From Chryseobacterium bernardetii (GTDB lineage Bacteria; Bacteroidota; Bacteroidia; Flavobacteriales; Weeksellaceae), in NCBI RefSeq assembly GCF_003815975.1, contig NZ_CP033932.1, positions 1,708,501-1,772,500 on the forward strand: a stretch of DNA of 64,000 nucleotides, in the 5' to 3' direction. Position numbers and translations under genes: made by a program. This document shows positions 9,139 through 16,868 of this stretch, piece by piece (the stretch's first letter is position 1; every line of letters begins with the position of its first letter). The notes under the pieces were generated by a model that worked only from the letters and a program-made list of their open reading frames with translations, was not told the origin of the DNA and searched no databases.

Positions 9139-9956
9139 TATTTAAAATGCTGCCTGAAAAAAACAAGATGCTGCTCAATAGAATTTCTCCAATATTTTGT
9201 ATTATGATTTCCCGGCTGAGAAATGAATGTAATGGGAATTTTCAGGCTGTCAGCAATATTCCTGATTTCAATGGTAGATGGATAAAGTATATCTTCCAAA
9301 CCACAGTCTATTAAAAAAGGATTTCCTTTATTATAGGTTTTTAACAGTGTTGAAATATTATACTGCTTCCATTCGTCCGGCGAACCAAGTATTTTGTTCA
9401 GGTCATCAGTAATCCTTTCTGTATTAAAGAATTGCAAGCTCGCATTCCTCATAATATCAGGATCCAGGGAAAAAGCACCACTAGTACTTCCTGCAGTATT
9501 AAAATAATCCTGATGAAGTAAAAAATATCGGATAGCACCATATCCTCCCATACTCAATCCGCTGATGAAAATATTCTTTTTGTCAATATTGAAATTTTTA
9601 TGAACCTTGGGTACCAGCTCCTTAAAAAAGAAATCTTCAGCTCTTGCTCCTTTATCATAAGGACTGTTGATGTACCACGTGGTAAACCCGTCCGGGCAGA
9701 CAATAATCATTTTATATTGATCAGAAAACCTATGAAGGCTTGCTGTTTGTGACCATTGACGATAATTTTCACTGTATCCGTGTAATAAATAGACTAATGG
9801 ATACTTCTCTGTCTTGTTATAGGTTTCAGGTTTGAAAATAAGTACAGTATCCGGTTTTGACATAAATTCCGATTTCAGGATCCATTGTTCCTGCGCTTTG
9901 AAGAGTTGCAGGCCTAGTACAAGACCAATAACCAGCAGAATATTTTTTATACTCAT
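9138..9956 (-). CDS. Secreted alpha/beta-hydrolase, putative esterase (esterase D / antigen 85 type)
   Basis: The 272-residue protein begins with a signal peptide (MSIKNILLVIGLVLGLQLFK, then AQ). The putative-esterase fold (PF00756 type) is shown by YPLVYLLHGYSENYRQW with the oxyanion region, the nucleophile elbow GLSMGGYGA, and a C-terminal His in ISQPGNHNTKYW. The substrate cannot be told from sequence; relatives include feruloyl and acetyl-xylan esterases and S-formylglutathione hydrolases. It stands alone, divergent from the HxlR gene with 67 bases between. Confidence 0.88.
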   Translation of the reverse strand: MSIKNILLVIGLVLGLQLFKAQEQWILKSEFMSKPDTVLIFKPETYNKTEKYPLVYLLHGYSENYRQWSQTASLHRFSDQYKMIIVCPDGFTTWYINSPYDKGARAEDFFFKELVPKVHKNFNIDKKNIFISGLSMGGYGAIRYFLLHQDYFNTAGSTSGAFSLDPDIMRNASLQFFNTERITDDLNKILGSPDEWKQYNISTLLKTYNKGNPFLIDCGLEDILYPSTIEIRNIADSLKIPITFISQPGNHNTKYWRNSIEQHLVFFRQHFK

Positions 9957-10023
9957 AATTTTGTAATTTTAATGTAAATTTCTGCAAGTTGCCTGTGGAT
10001 TACAATAACGAACAAAATTGTGA

Positions 10024-10410
10024 GTGATAATTATGAGAAAAGAAACTTCAACCAATGCAGCAAACGAACAGTTTTTGTTCGGAATTTGTGAACTGAATTC
10101 GGCAGTAAGTATCATCAGTGGACGTTGGAAGTCGCAGATTATTTATTCGATATCAGAGGGAAATAACAGGTTTCATCTTCTAAAGAAAGAATTGCCTAAT
10201 ATTTCTGAGCAGGTTTTAGGGAGACAGCTAAAGGAACTGGAAATCCATAAAATTATCATCAAAAAAGAAATCCCCGGCACCATTCCTGCCGGAATTGAAT
10301 ATATATTGACAAACAAAGGGAAAGATCTTGTACCAATTCTGAAAAACTTATGTGAATGGGGAAAAGAATATGCAGATGGAAAAGAAATACTGATCTGTAA
10401 TATTTCTTAG
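10024..10410 (+). CDS. HxlR-family transcriptional regulator
   Basis: This 128-residue winged-helix protein has the family arrangement: a Cys in the FGICELNSAVSIISGRWKSQ segment that begins the DNA-binding domain, followed by LPNISEQVLGRQLKELE (recognition helix region) and the wing EYILTNKGKDLVPILKNLCEW. HxlR proteins respond to aldehydes, quinones or redox signals. An alternative start lies at the second Met (10033). It is divergent from the esterase gene, which it may control; that is inferred from position. Confidence 0.9.
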   Translation: MIIMRKETSTNAANEQFLFGICELNSAVSIISGRWKSQIIYSISEGNNRFHLLKKELPNISEQVLGRQLKELEIHKIIIKKEIPGTIPAGIEYILTNKGKDLVPILKNLCEWGKEYADGKEILICNIS

Positions 10411-10511
10411 AAAAACATGTATGTTGCTGAAATTGAATTCAATAATTTATTAATTTTGCTTGTATGAAATTATTGGCAGCACAATACTATTAAATAAATA
10501 ACTAAACGATC

Positions 10512-11573
10512 ATGACTTTTGGACAACAGATGTTATTCTTCTTCAGTGCAGTAGGAGCATTCAACGGACTTCTGCTGGGGATTTATCTGCTGTCTGTAAA
10601 AAAACTGAAATATCTCCCGGATTTTTTTCTTGGGCTCCTTTTGCTGATGCTGAGCACAAGAGTAGGAATTGCTGTCTGCATTTACTTTTATCCGGATCTG
10701 CCAAGGATTATCCCGCATCTGGGATTGTCAGCCTTATTTTTTACCGGACCGGCACTCTATTATTATGTGAGATCTTCTTTTCAGCAAGAGCAGTTTGATT
10801 GGAAGAATTGCCAGAAATGGTTTGGGATACTGACTGTTATTTTAGGAACTGTTGGTTTACTGTATTTGGTTTTTCCTGTTACCTGGGAACATTATTTCGG
10901 AACCTTTATTTATACTGTTTGGTCTGTATTTATATTTCTTACGGTGTACCAATACTATACCTTTTCAAAGCATAATCATAAAATCCCAAACAAATTTGTT
11001 CTTCCGGTTCTTATCAGTAATGTGATTATCTTCCTCACGTATCAGCTGATTTCAACGGGTTGGGTGCAAATATATTGTGCAGGAGGAAGCCTTGTATTTT
11101 CATTTGTGCTGTATGCTAATTTTTTGATTTTATTCAATAAAAAATATCAGCAGCTCCCGGCAAAAGAAGCTGGGAGGTACTCCAATAAAAAGATTTCAGA
11201 AGAGCAGGCAGATAATTTTGTTTCCAGGTTAAAAAGATTGATGACCACAGAAGAACTTTATAAAAATCCTAATCTGAAACTGAATGATCTTGCTTCCCGA
11301 ATGAATATTTCTGCTCATCAGCTTTCTCAGCTGCTGAACGATAATTTGGGTAAAAGCTTTTCAACCTACATTAATGAATATCGGATTAATGAAGCCTGTG
11401 AAAAAATAGAAAATGGTTCTTATTTGAAAATTGAAGAGATAGGATATGAGGTGGGGTTTAACTCTAAATCTACTTTCTTTTCAACATTCAAAAAAATCAA
11501 AAATACAACACCTCTTTTGTACAAACAGTCACAAACCCTTACTGAACCTACGTTTCAGAGTTCAAATTTATAA
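10512..11573 (+). CDS. Membrane-anchored AraC-family transcriptional regulator
   Basis: The 353-residue protein has about seven transmembrane helices (residues 5-215), beginning MLFFFSAVGAFNGLLLGIYL, then a cytosolic AraC domain (about 245-345) with LKLNDLASRMNISAHQLSQL and the second HTH IEEIGYEVGFNSKSTFFSTF. This 7TM-AraC layout is common in Bacteroidota. A TAATTTTG -7 box lies at 10451-10458. The next gene downstream encodes an outer-membrane receptor that it may control. The ligand is unknown. Confidence 0.92.
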   Translation: MTFGQQMLFFFSAVGAFNGLLLGIYLLSVKKLKYLPDFFLGLLLLMLSTRVGIAVCIYFYPDLPRIIPHLGLSALFFTGPALYYYVRSSFQQEQFDWKNCQKWFGILTVILGTVGLLYLVFPVTWEHYFGTFIYTVWSVFIFLTVYQYYTFSKHNHKIPNKFVLPVLISNVIIFLTYQLISTGWVQIYCAGGSLVFSFVLYANFLILFNKKYQQLPAKEAGRYSNKKISEEQADNFVSRLKRLMTTEELYKNPNLKLNDLASRMNISAHQLSQLLNDNLGKSFSTYINEYRINEACEKIENGSYLKIEEIGYEVGFNSKSTFFSTFKKIKNTTPLLYKQSQTLTEPTFQSSNL

Positions 11574-11651
11574 TTTCGTACTGCGGAATTTTAATTCCAA
11601 AACCTGATTTTTCTACCATGCCAATACTTTTGATTCATAAAATTAAAAATT

Positions 11652-13826
11652 ATGATTATCAAATTATGGTTCTTATTGTTGCTACTATTATTATCTATTT
11701 TGGGGAAGGCACAGGAAATCTCAAAAATGAATGTTTCAGATTCTCTGCCGGATAATAAAAGTTCCACTACAACTATTTCGGAAGTTGTTATTCAATCCAC
11801 TTCACGCAGGATGAAGCTCAATGACGGGAATCTGGTACTCACAGTTGCCGGAAATAAAGACTTTAAAACCGCGACTCATCTTCTTGATGTCCTTAGAAAA
11901 ACTCCGGGAGTCTCTGTAGAGCAGGAAGACGGAATTTTTATTGGCGGAAGAATTTCTCCGGCCATTTTTATTAACGGGAAGCAGATTGTAATGAGCAGTC
12001 AGGAATTACAGGCATATTTAAGGTCTTTATCTCCTGAAATGGTAGAATCTATAGAGGTTAATGCCAACCCTTCTTCTAAATATGATGCAGAATTTAAAGG
12101 GATTATTGATATCAGGTTAAAAAAGAATGTTAATCTGGGCTGGAAAGGTAATTACAATGGAAATGTGTATGTGAATAAATTCAGCTACCGGGAAAATGCT
12201 TTCAATATTTCTTATCATACAGGAAAAGCCACTTACAGCATACAGGGAGGAATTAACGATGGAATTTCAACGTACCGGTATGAGGCTTTACAGCATTTGG
12301 CCAACACGAATATTATGCGAACCAATACCTATCAGAAAGATCAGGGAAAAGTTTACAGTATTCAGGCAGGAGCAGACTTTACGTTAAATGAAAAAAATAG
12401 GCTTGGCTTTAGTTTAAGGGGTAATTCAAGGAAAAATGACCGCATCCGGAACGGATCACTTTATACTGTTGATAATGATGAATCTCAAACTATCTTTAAT
12501 ACAGCCAGTGAAAATCCTATAGATTATAATCAGGAAAACTATGGAATAACAGCTGATTATTCCTTTCAGAATAAACAATTTAAGATTGATTTTATTGGGA
12601 ATTACCTTTCCGTTAAAAACAGTCAGGTTGATGATTTTATCAATAAAGAAGCATCTACAACTGGTATTTTGTCTTATTGGAAGTCAGATCTTTTGAATAA
12701 AATTAATATCTATATTGCTCAGGCTGATGCTTCCCGGAAATTAGGAAATGCAGATTTGGGCGCCGGGATTAAATACAGCAGTTCATATACACGTAATAAT
12801 ATCAGGTATGATACACTATCCGCAGGTAATCAGTTTAGTTATGATCCCATACGGAGCAATATATTTTCGTATAAAGAAAAAATATGGGCAGGTTATGTAA
12901 GCTACAGGCAAAAATTTGGAAATTTTCAGATCAATGCAGGAGTAAGACTTGAAAGTACAAATAGTATATCAAATGCAATGAGTACTGATTCCATTGTCAA
13001 AAGAAATTACCTTGAGTGGTTACCTTCCTTAAGTCTTAATTACACATTCAATAAATCCAGTGAATTTTCCCTGTCTTACAGCAGAAAGATAACAAGACCA
13101 GCTTTTTCTCAGCTTAATCCTTTCCGGTACTATTTCAGTCCGTTGAACTATCGGATAGGGAATCCTTATCTGCAGCCTTCATTTACAAGCCAGATTAAAG
13201 CAACCTATCGTTATAAAAACTGGATAACAAGCTTTGTTATTGGAAAAGAAAAAGATGTAATGGCCCGTTATCCACTGTATAATCCGGAAACAAATGTTTT
13301 GGAATACCTTGGGACAAATTTGCCTTATCGGAATTTTGCAATATTTGAAACAAGCTTTCCGGTAAAAATTACGAAATGGTGGAGCGTGACCAGCCAAATA
13401 ACAGGATATTATAATTATGAATTTATGCCCTATCTGGATGAGGTCTTTGCACTGAATGTCTATAATTATGAACTGAGATTAAATCAGGTATTTTCCCTTC
13501 CGAAAGGTTATACGGTGAATGTTTTTGCCAATTATGAATCCAGAACAGGAAATAGCCTTTACATCATTAAACCGAGGTATAATGTAGATATTTCAATCCA
13601 GAAATCATGGCTGGATAATAGGCTTAATACAAAAATCGGTTTCAATAATATTTTTGATTCTTATGAGCAACGCTTAGAGTTCAGGCATAAACAGATTATG
13701 GATAATCGGTTTACACATTGGTGGGACAGCAGCAGATTGATTTTTTCTCTGAGTTATAATTTTGGAAGTTCAGATTATCAGCTCAAAGAAATCCGGAAAA
13801 CAGAAGAAGAAAATAGGACAAGGTAA
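11652..13826 (+). CDS. Outer-membrane beta-barrel receptor (TonB-dependent receptor-like, no carboxypeptidase-like N-domain)
   Basis: The 724-residue protein has a signal peptide (MIIKLWFLLLLLLLSILGKA), a plug domain (about 45-165, with LDVLRKTPGVSVEQEDGIFI and SPEMVESIEVNANPSSKYDA) and a large barrel of the outer-membrane beta-barrel family 3. The usual N-terminal carboxypeptidase-like repeat is absent. The barrel ends with LIFSLSYNFGSSDY and is followed by a short basic tail ending ENRTR, as in the two paralogues at 19.6-24.2 kb. It follows a membrane AraC regulator. The cargo is unknown. Confidence 0.9.
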   Translation: MIIKLWFLLLLLLLSILGKAQEISKMNVSDSLPDNKSSTTTISEVVIQSTSRRMKLNDGNLVLTVAGNKDFKTATHLLDVLRKTPGVSVEQEDGIFIGGRISPAIFINGKQIVMSSQELQAYLRSLSPEMVESIEVNANPSSKYDAEFKGIIDIRLKKNVNLGWKGNYNGNVYVNKFSYRENAFNISYHTGKATYSIQGGINDGISTYRYEALQHLANTNIMRTNTYQKDQGKVYSIQAGADFTLNEKNRLGFSLRGNSRKNDRIRNGSLYTVDNDESQTIFNTASENPIDYNQENYGITADYSFQNKQFKIDFIGNYLSVKNSQVDDFINKEASTTGILSYWKSDLLNKINIYIAQADASRKLGNADLGAGIKYSSSYTRNNIRYDTLSAGNQFSYDPIRSNIFSYKEKIWAGYVSYRQKFGNFQINAGVRLESTNSISNAMSTDSIVKRNYLEWLPSLSLNYTFNKSSEFSLSYSRKITRPAFSQLNPFRYYFSPLNYRIGNPYLQPSFTSQIKATYRYKNWITSFVIGKEKDVMARYPLYNPETNVLEYLGTNLPYRNFAIFETSFPVKITKWWSVTSQITGYYNYEFMPYLDEVFALNVYNYELRLNQVFSLPKGYTVNVFANYESRTGNSLYIIKPRYNVDISIQKSWLDNRLNTKIGFNNIFDSYEQRLEFRHKQIMDNRFTHWWDSSRLIFSLSYNFGSSDYQLKEIRKTEEENRTR

Positions 13827-13830
13827 AAAT

Positions 13831-13852
13831 AACCTGCTTAAAAAAGCAGGTT
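13831..13852. terminator. Bidirectional terminator between the receptor and peptide A genes
   Basis: AACCTGCTT and AAGCAGGTT pair across four A. T-rich stretches lie on both sides, so it can end the receptor (+) and the peptide gene (-). A related hairpin stands after peptide gene B. Confidence 0.75.
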
Positions 13853-13860
13853 TATATTTT

Positions 13861-14019
13861 TTATGGGCAAACACAGTTACCACAGGTCCAGATTCTGCAG
13901 CTGCCATCCTCATTCCACTCACAGCAGTATCTTTCCCTTATAATACCTCCGGTTACTGATTTTTGTTGCTCTCTTCCTAGTTTCTGTGCATTTTTAAGCA
14001 CTGGATTGTTTTTGTTCAT
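13861..14019 (-). CDS. Bacteriocin-like double-glycine peptide A, 52 residues
   Basis: This gene codes for 52 residues. The first 25 form a leader, MNKNNPVLKNAQKLGREQQK followed by SVTGG, which resembles Bacteroidota double-glycine leaders cut by C39 peptidase transporters. The 27-residue core holds six cysteines spaced CC-x7-C-x4-C-x2-C-x-C (Cys32, 33, 41, 46, 49, 51) and ends CVCP. Neighbouring gene B has the same leader and spacing, a sign of selection on protein sequence. On the minus strand a -7 box TAATTTTG (plus-strand 14072-14079) lies 53 bases upstream, and a terminator follows. No modification or export gene is in the window. The role (bacteriocin, signal or modified peptide) is inferred. 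Confidence 0.82.
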   Translation of the reverse strand: MNKNNPVLKNAQKLGREQQKSVTGGIIRERYCCEWNEDGSCRIWTCGNCVCP

Positions 14020-14071
14020 GATTTTGTTGTTTTGATGTTAATAGTTAAATTTTAATTTTTTTATAATCTTG

Positions 14072-14094
14072 CAAAATTATATCACTAATATATG
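14072..14094 (-). promoter_or_regulatory. Conserved promoter block of peptide gene A
   Basis: On the minus strand CATATATTAGTGATATAATT leads into TTGC, giving the exact -7 box TAATTTTG (14072-14079). The same block is kept upstream of peptide gene B at 14411-14435 with one inserted base, although the sequence between block and start codon has diverged. Confidence 0.55.
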
Positions 14095-14166
14095 GATTTA
14101 TTTAAAAAAATAATAAAAACCAATGAATAATTGATGAGTGAAATATATTGATATTGAGCAAAATAA

Positions 14167-14188
14167 AGCCTGCTCGAAAAAGCAGGCT
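14167..14188 (-). terminator. Terminator of peptide gene B
   Basis: AGCCTGCT and AGCAGGCT pair across six bases; on the minus strand the stem is followed by TTATTTT. It lies 10 bases after the peptide B stop and is related to the hairpin at 13831-13852. Confidence 0.75.
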
Positions 14189-14197
14189 ATATTATTT

Positions 14198-14362
14198 TTA
14201 TGGGCATACACATCTATCACAAGTATAGATAATGCATTTTCCTGAAGGATCCCACTCACAACATCTTTTGCCTGTTGAGATTCCTATTCCACCCACTACT
14301 GTTTTTTGTTGTTCTCTTCCTAGTTTCTGTGCATTTTTAAGCACTGGATTGTTTTTGTTCAT
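14198..14362 (-). CDS. Bacteriocin-like double-glycine peptide B, 54 residues
   Basis: This is a tandem paralogue of the peptide at 13861-14019. The first 50 bases of the two coding sequences are identical. The leader ends TVVGG at residue 25; the 29-residue core keeps the six-cysteine spacing (Cys34, 35, 43, 48, 51, 53) and the motif CCEW(N/D) and CVCP, while most other core positions differ (insertion ISTG, changes N/D, E/P). The duplicated unit includes promoter block and terminator. A conserved leader with a diversified core suggests one processing machinery and different products. The function is inferred. Confidence 0.82.
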   Translation of the reverse strand: MNKNNPVLKNAQKLGREQQKTVVGGIGISTGKRCCEWDPSGKCIIYTCDRCVCP

Positions 14363-14410
14363 GATTTTGATTTTTGATGTTAATAGTTAAGTTTTAAACA
14401 ATATAATTTC

Positions 14411-14435
14411 GCGAAAATTATATCACTAATATATG
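14411..14435 (-). promoter_or_regulatory. Conserved promoter block of peptide gene B
   Basis: This block matches the one at 14072-14094 over about 22 bases, but its -7 box reads TAATTTTCG instead of TAATTTTG. Peptide B may therefore be expressed at a different level. Nothing else is seen between it and the gene at 14653 except the promoter below. Confidence 0.45.
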
Positions 14436-14625
14436 AAATTAAAATTAAATAATATCTGTTTTTTTGTTCTTATATAGATGAAATATAGTAGGTTGTAGAT
14501 ATTTTTATATACCAACCCCTGTAGTTGGCTTAATAGAAGGAGAAATTTGCTGCATAGTGTTTATTGAGAGTCCCAAATTTCATAGAGAAAATAAGGCAAA
14601 AGTTTTATAGGTAGAGACCTTTACT

Positions 14626-14633
14626 TATATTTG
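14626..14633 (+). promoter_or_regulatory. -7 box of the amidinotransferase-family gene
   Basis: TATATTTG fits TAnnTTTG exactly and lies 19 bases before the ATG at 14653, implying a very short leader. The -33 element is weak. Confidence 0.5.
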
Positions 14634-14652
14634 TAGTATTGCATAAATCTTT

Positions 14653-15567
14653 ATGAGACTAAACATTAAAAACGAAACGGGGAGGCTGAGATCAGTAGTT
14701 TTGGGCCAGCCTAATTCATTGGGACCGGTTCCCACGCTAGAGGAAAGTTATGACGCCAAGTCATATTACTCAATCGAACACAATATTTATCCTAAAGAAG
14801 AGGATATTATCAATGAAATGAACGCTTTTGAAGCGGTGTTGAAAAAGTATGATGTTGAAGTACTTCGCCCAAGTATCATTAAAGATTATAATCAGGTCTT
14901 TTCAAGAGACGTAGCTTTTGTAATTGATGATAAGATGATTATTTCCAACGTAATTGCAGACAGAGCAGATGAGCAGGAAGCATACAAAAGTGTTTTTGAA
15001 AAAGTAGCCTGGAGAAAAATTATTAATCTGCCGGAAACAGCACATATTGAAGGTGGAGATGTTATTGTATGGAATGACTTCCTTTTTATCGGAACCTGCT
15101 TCAGCGAAGATTACAGAAACTATAAGACGGCAAGAACTAACGAGTATGCCATTGAAATTCTAAAAGAATATTTTCCGAAGAAAAGAATCATAGATCTTGA
15201 ACTGAAGAAAAACGATAAAGTACCTTTTGAAGGAATTTTACATCTTGACTGCACTTTCAATCCAGTAGGAGAAGACAAATGCATCATCTACAAAAACGGA
15301 TTCGTAGATGAAAGCGATTATCGTCTTATCATCGATATTTTCGGAGAAGAAAACTGCTTCCACATCAATGATGAAGAAATGTTTGAAATGTTCCCGAACA
15401 TTTTCTCTATTTCTCCGGATGTTGTAGTTTCAGACAAAGCATTTACGAGAATGAATAACCACTTAAGAAACGAATGGGGAATGACTGTAGAAGAAATTCC
15501 TTACAGGGAAATCTCTAAAATGGGTGGACTACTGAGATGTTCTACAATGCCGCTTGTAAGAGACTAA
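14653..15567 (+). CDS. Amidinotransferase/arginine-deiminase superfamily enzyme
   Basis: The 304-residue cytosolic protein has the guanidino-group-modifying fold. The start LRSVVLGQPNSLGP is typical. The catalytic residues can be placed: Glu/Asp in HIEGGDVIVW (around 131-136), His in GILHLDCTFNP, and the nucleophile Cys296 in GLLRCSTMPL near the C-terminus. Substrate is probably arginine or a derivative. It stands 67 bases upstream of a second member of the superfamily (CtlX), suggesting a shared arginine or citrulline pathway. Exact reaction not determined. Confidence 0.85.
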   Translation: MRLNIKNETGRLRSVVLGQPNSLGPVPTLEESYDAKSYYSIEHNIYPKEEDIINEMNAFEAVLKKYDVEVLRPSIIKDYNQVFSRDVAFVIDDKMIISNVIADRADEQEAYKSVFEKVAWRKIINLPETAHIEGGDVIVWNDFLFIGTCFSEDYRNYKTARTNEYAIEILKEYFPKKRIIDLELKKNDKVPFEGILHLDCTFNPVGEDKCIIYKNGFVDESDYRLIIDIFGEENCFHINDEEMFEMFPNIFSISPDVVVSDKAFTRMNNHLRNEWGMTVEEIPYREISKMGGLLRCSTMPLVRD

Positions 15568-15634
15568 TTAAGTTGTGGAGTAGGAGAGTTTAAGAGAGAG
15601 AAAAAATCATCTTTTAATTTTTAATTCAAAAAAA

Positions 15635-16558
15635 ATGCAAACTACAGATACAGTATTAATGATAGAGCCGATTGCATTCGGTTACAACGCAGAAACTGCG
15701 AAAAACAATTATTTTCAGGTAGAACAGACGGGATCCGATATCCAGTCAAAAGCACTTGCAGAGTTCAATACCTTTGTTGGAAAGCTGAGAGGAAAAGGAA
15801 TTAATGTAATTACCATAAAAGATACATTAGACCCTCATACACCGGATTCCATTTTTCCCAATAACTGGGTAAGTTTCCACAGAGACGGAAAAGTGGTTTT
15901 ATACCCTATGTTCGCTTCCAACAGAAGAGTAGAAAGAAGAGATGATATTCTTGAAAGCATCAAAGACCAGGGATTTGAAATTACTGAAATTGACGACTGG
16001 TCATTTCCTGAAACCCAGGGTCATTTCCTGGAAGGAACAGGGAGCATGATCTTTGATCACGATAACAAAATTGCCTATGGTTCAGTTTCTTTAAGATTAG
16101 ATGAAAACTTATTCAGAGAATTCTGTGCAAAATATGGCTTTACGCCAGTGGTTTTCCATTCTTATCAGACGGTAGGTACAGAAAGACTTCCCATTTATCA
16201 TACCAATGTAATGATGTGCGTGGCAGATAAGTTTGTAGTGATCTGCCTTGATTGTATTGATGATGAGCTGGAAAGAGAAAAGGTTATTGAAACCATCAAG
16301 AATTCAGGAAAGGAAATTGTTGAAATTTCGGAAGAGCAAATGCAGCAGTTTGCAGGAAATATGCTTCAGGTTCAGAATAAGGACGGAGAAAAATTCCTTG
16401 TGATGAGCCAGACAGCTTATCAGTCATTAAATCAGGAACAGGTAGCTGCCATTGAAAAATATTGTGAAATTATTTATTCCGATCTGCATACGATTGAAGT
16501 AAACGGAGGAGGAAGCGCAAGATGTATGCTTGCAGAAGTTTTTCTTCCAAAAAAATAA
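15635..16558 (+). CDS. ctlX: Citrulline utilization hydrolase, CtlX type (amidinotransferase family)
   Basis: The 307-residue protein starts DTVLMIEPIAFGYNAETAKN, the characteristic CtlX N-terminus, and has PDSIFPNNWVSFHRDGKVVL, GHFLEGTGSMIFDH (catalytic Glu), IYHTNVMMCV (His) and GGGSARCMLAEVF with the nucleophile Cys297. Members hydrolyse citrulline-like ureido groups in ornithine/citrulline metabolism; that role is from the family. It is transcribed in the same direction as the upstream relative but shares little sequence with it. A hairpin follows. Confidence 0.88.
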   Translation: MQTTDTVLMIEPIAFGYNAETAKNNYFQVEQTGSDIQSKALAEFNTFVGKLRGKGINVITIKDTLDPHTPDSIFPNNWVSFHRDGKVVLYPMFASNRRVERRDDILESIKDQGFEITEIDDWSFPETQGHFLEGTGSMIFDHDNKIAYGSVSLRLDENLFREFCAKYGFTPVVFHSYQTVGTERLPIYHTNVMMCVADKFVVICLDCIDDELEREKVIETIKNSGKEIVEISEEQMQQFAGNMLQVQNKDGEKFLVMSQTAYQSLNQEQVAAIEKYCEIIYSDLHTIEVNGGGSARCMLAEVFLPKK

Positions 16559-16591
16559 TTGAACCCATTATCAAATAAAGGTTTACATATT

Positions 16592-16619
16592 CTTCTGACT
16601 TTGGAAACAGAGTCAGAAG
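16592..16619 (+). terminator. Hairpin after ctlX, possible terminator
   Basis: A perfect 8-base stem, CTTCTGAC and GTCAGAAG, with a 12-base loop lies 34 bases after the ctlX stop and is followed by ATTTGTTATT. The U-tract is poor. Confidence 0.5.
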
Positions 16620-16650
16620 ATTTGTTATTGGACAGCAAAGGTTTTTATTT

Positions 16651-16841
16651 GTAGGAATCATCTTAGGTTTTACCTTTTTAGAATTTCTGTGGAAACTTTA
16701 GTTTGAAAAGAACACTTTTCACTGGACCTGGCTATTTCTGAAAACCTGCTTCAATTTTTAGTTCCGTTATTAGTTGTTCCCCAGCTTACTCATTACCTTT
16801 TGGATGGCTTTATTTGGAGAAAACTAAAAAAAGTTAACTAA
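16651..16841 (+). pseudogene. Remnant of a membrane-protein gene (C-terminal piece, frameshifted)
   Basis: Two neighbouring stretches encode plausible membrane-protein fragments in different frames: VGIILGFTFLEFLWKL (from 16651) and QFLVPLLVVPQLTHYLLDGF plus IWRKLKKVN (to the stop at 16841). The second begins after a stop in its frame at 16704. The PQLTHYLLDGFIW ending looks like a natural C-terminus. No intact frame of useful length exists between ctlX and the GH43 gene, so this is best read as a decayed gene whose family I cannot name. Confidence 0.4.
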
Positions 16842-16868
16842 CTTTGCTTCAATCTATAAAATCTAAAA

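Noticed and set aside
13861..14362. Complete RiPP biosynthetic cluster
   Set aside because: No lanthipeptide, radical-SAM, ATP-grasp or C39 transporter gene lies within the window, so only precursors are claimed.
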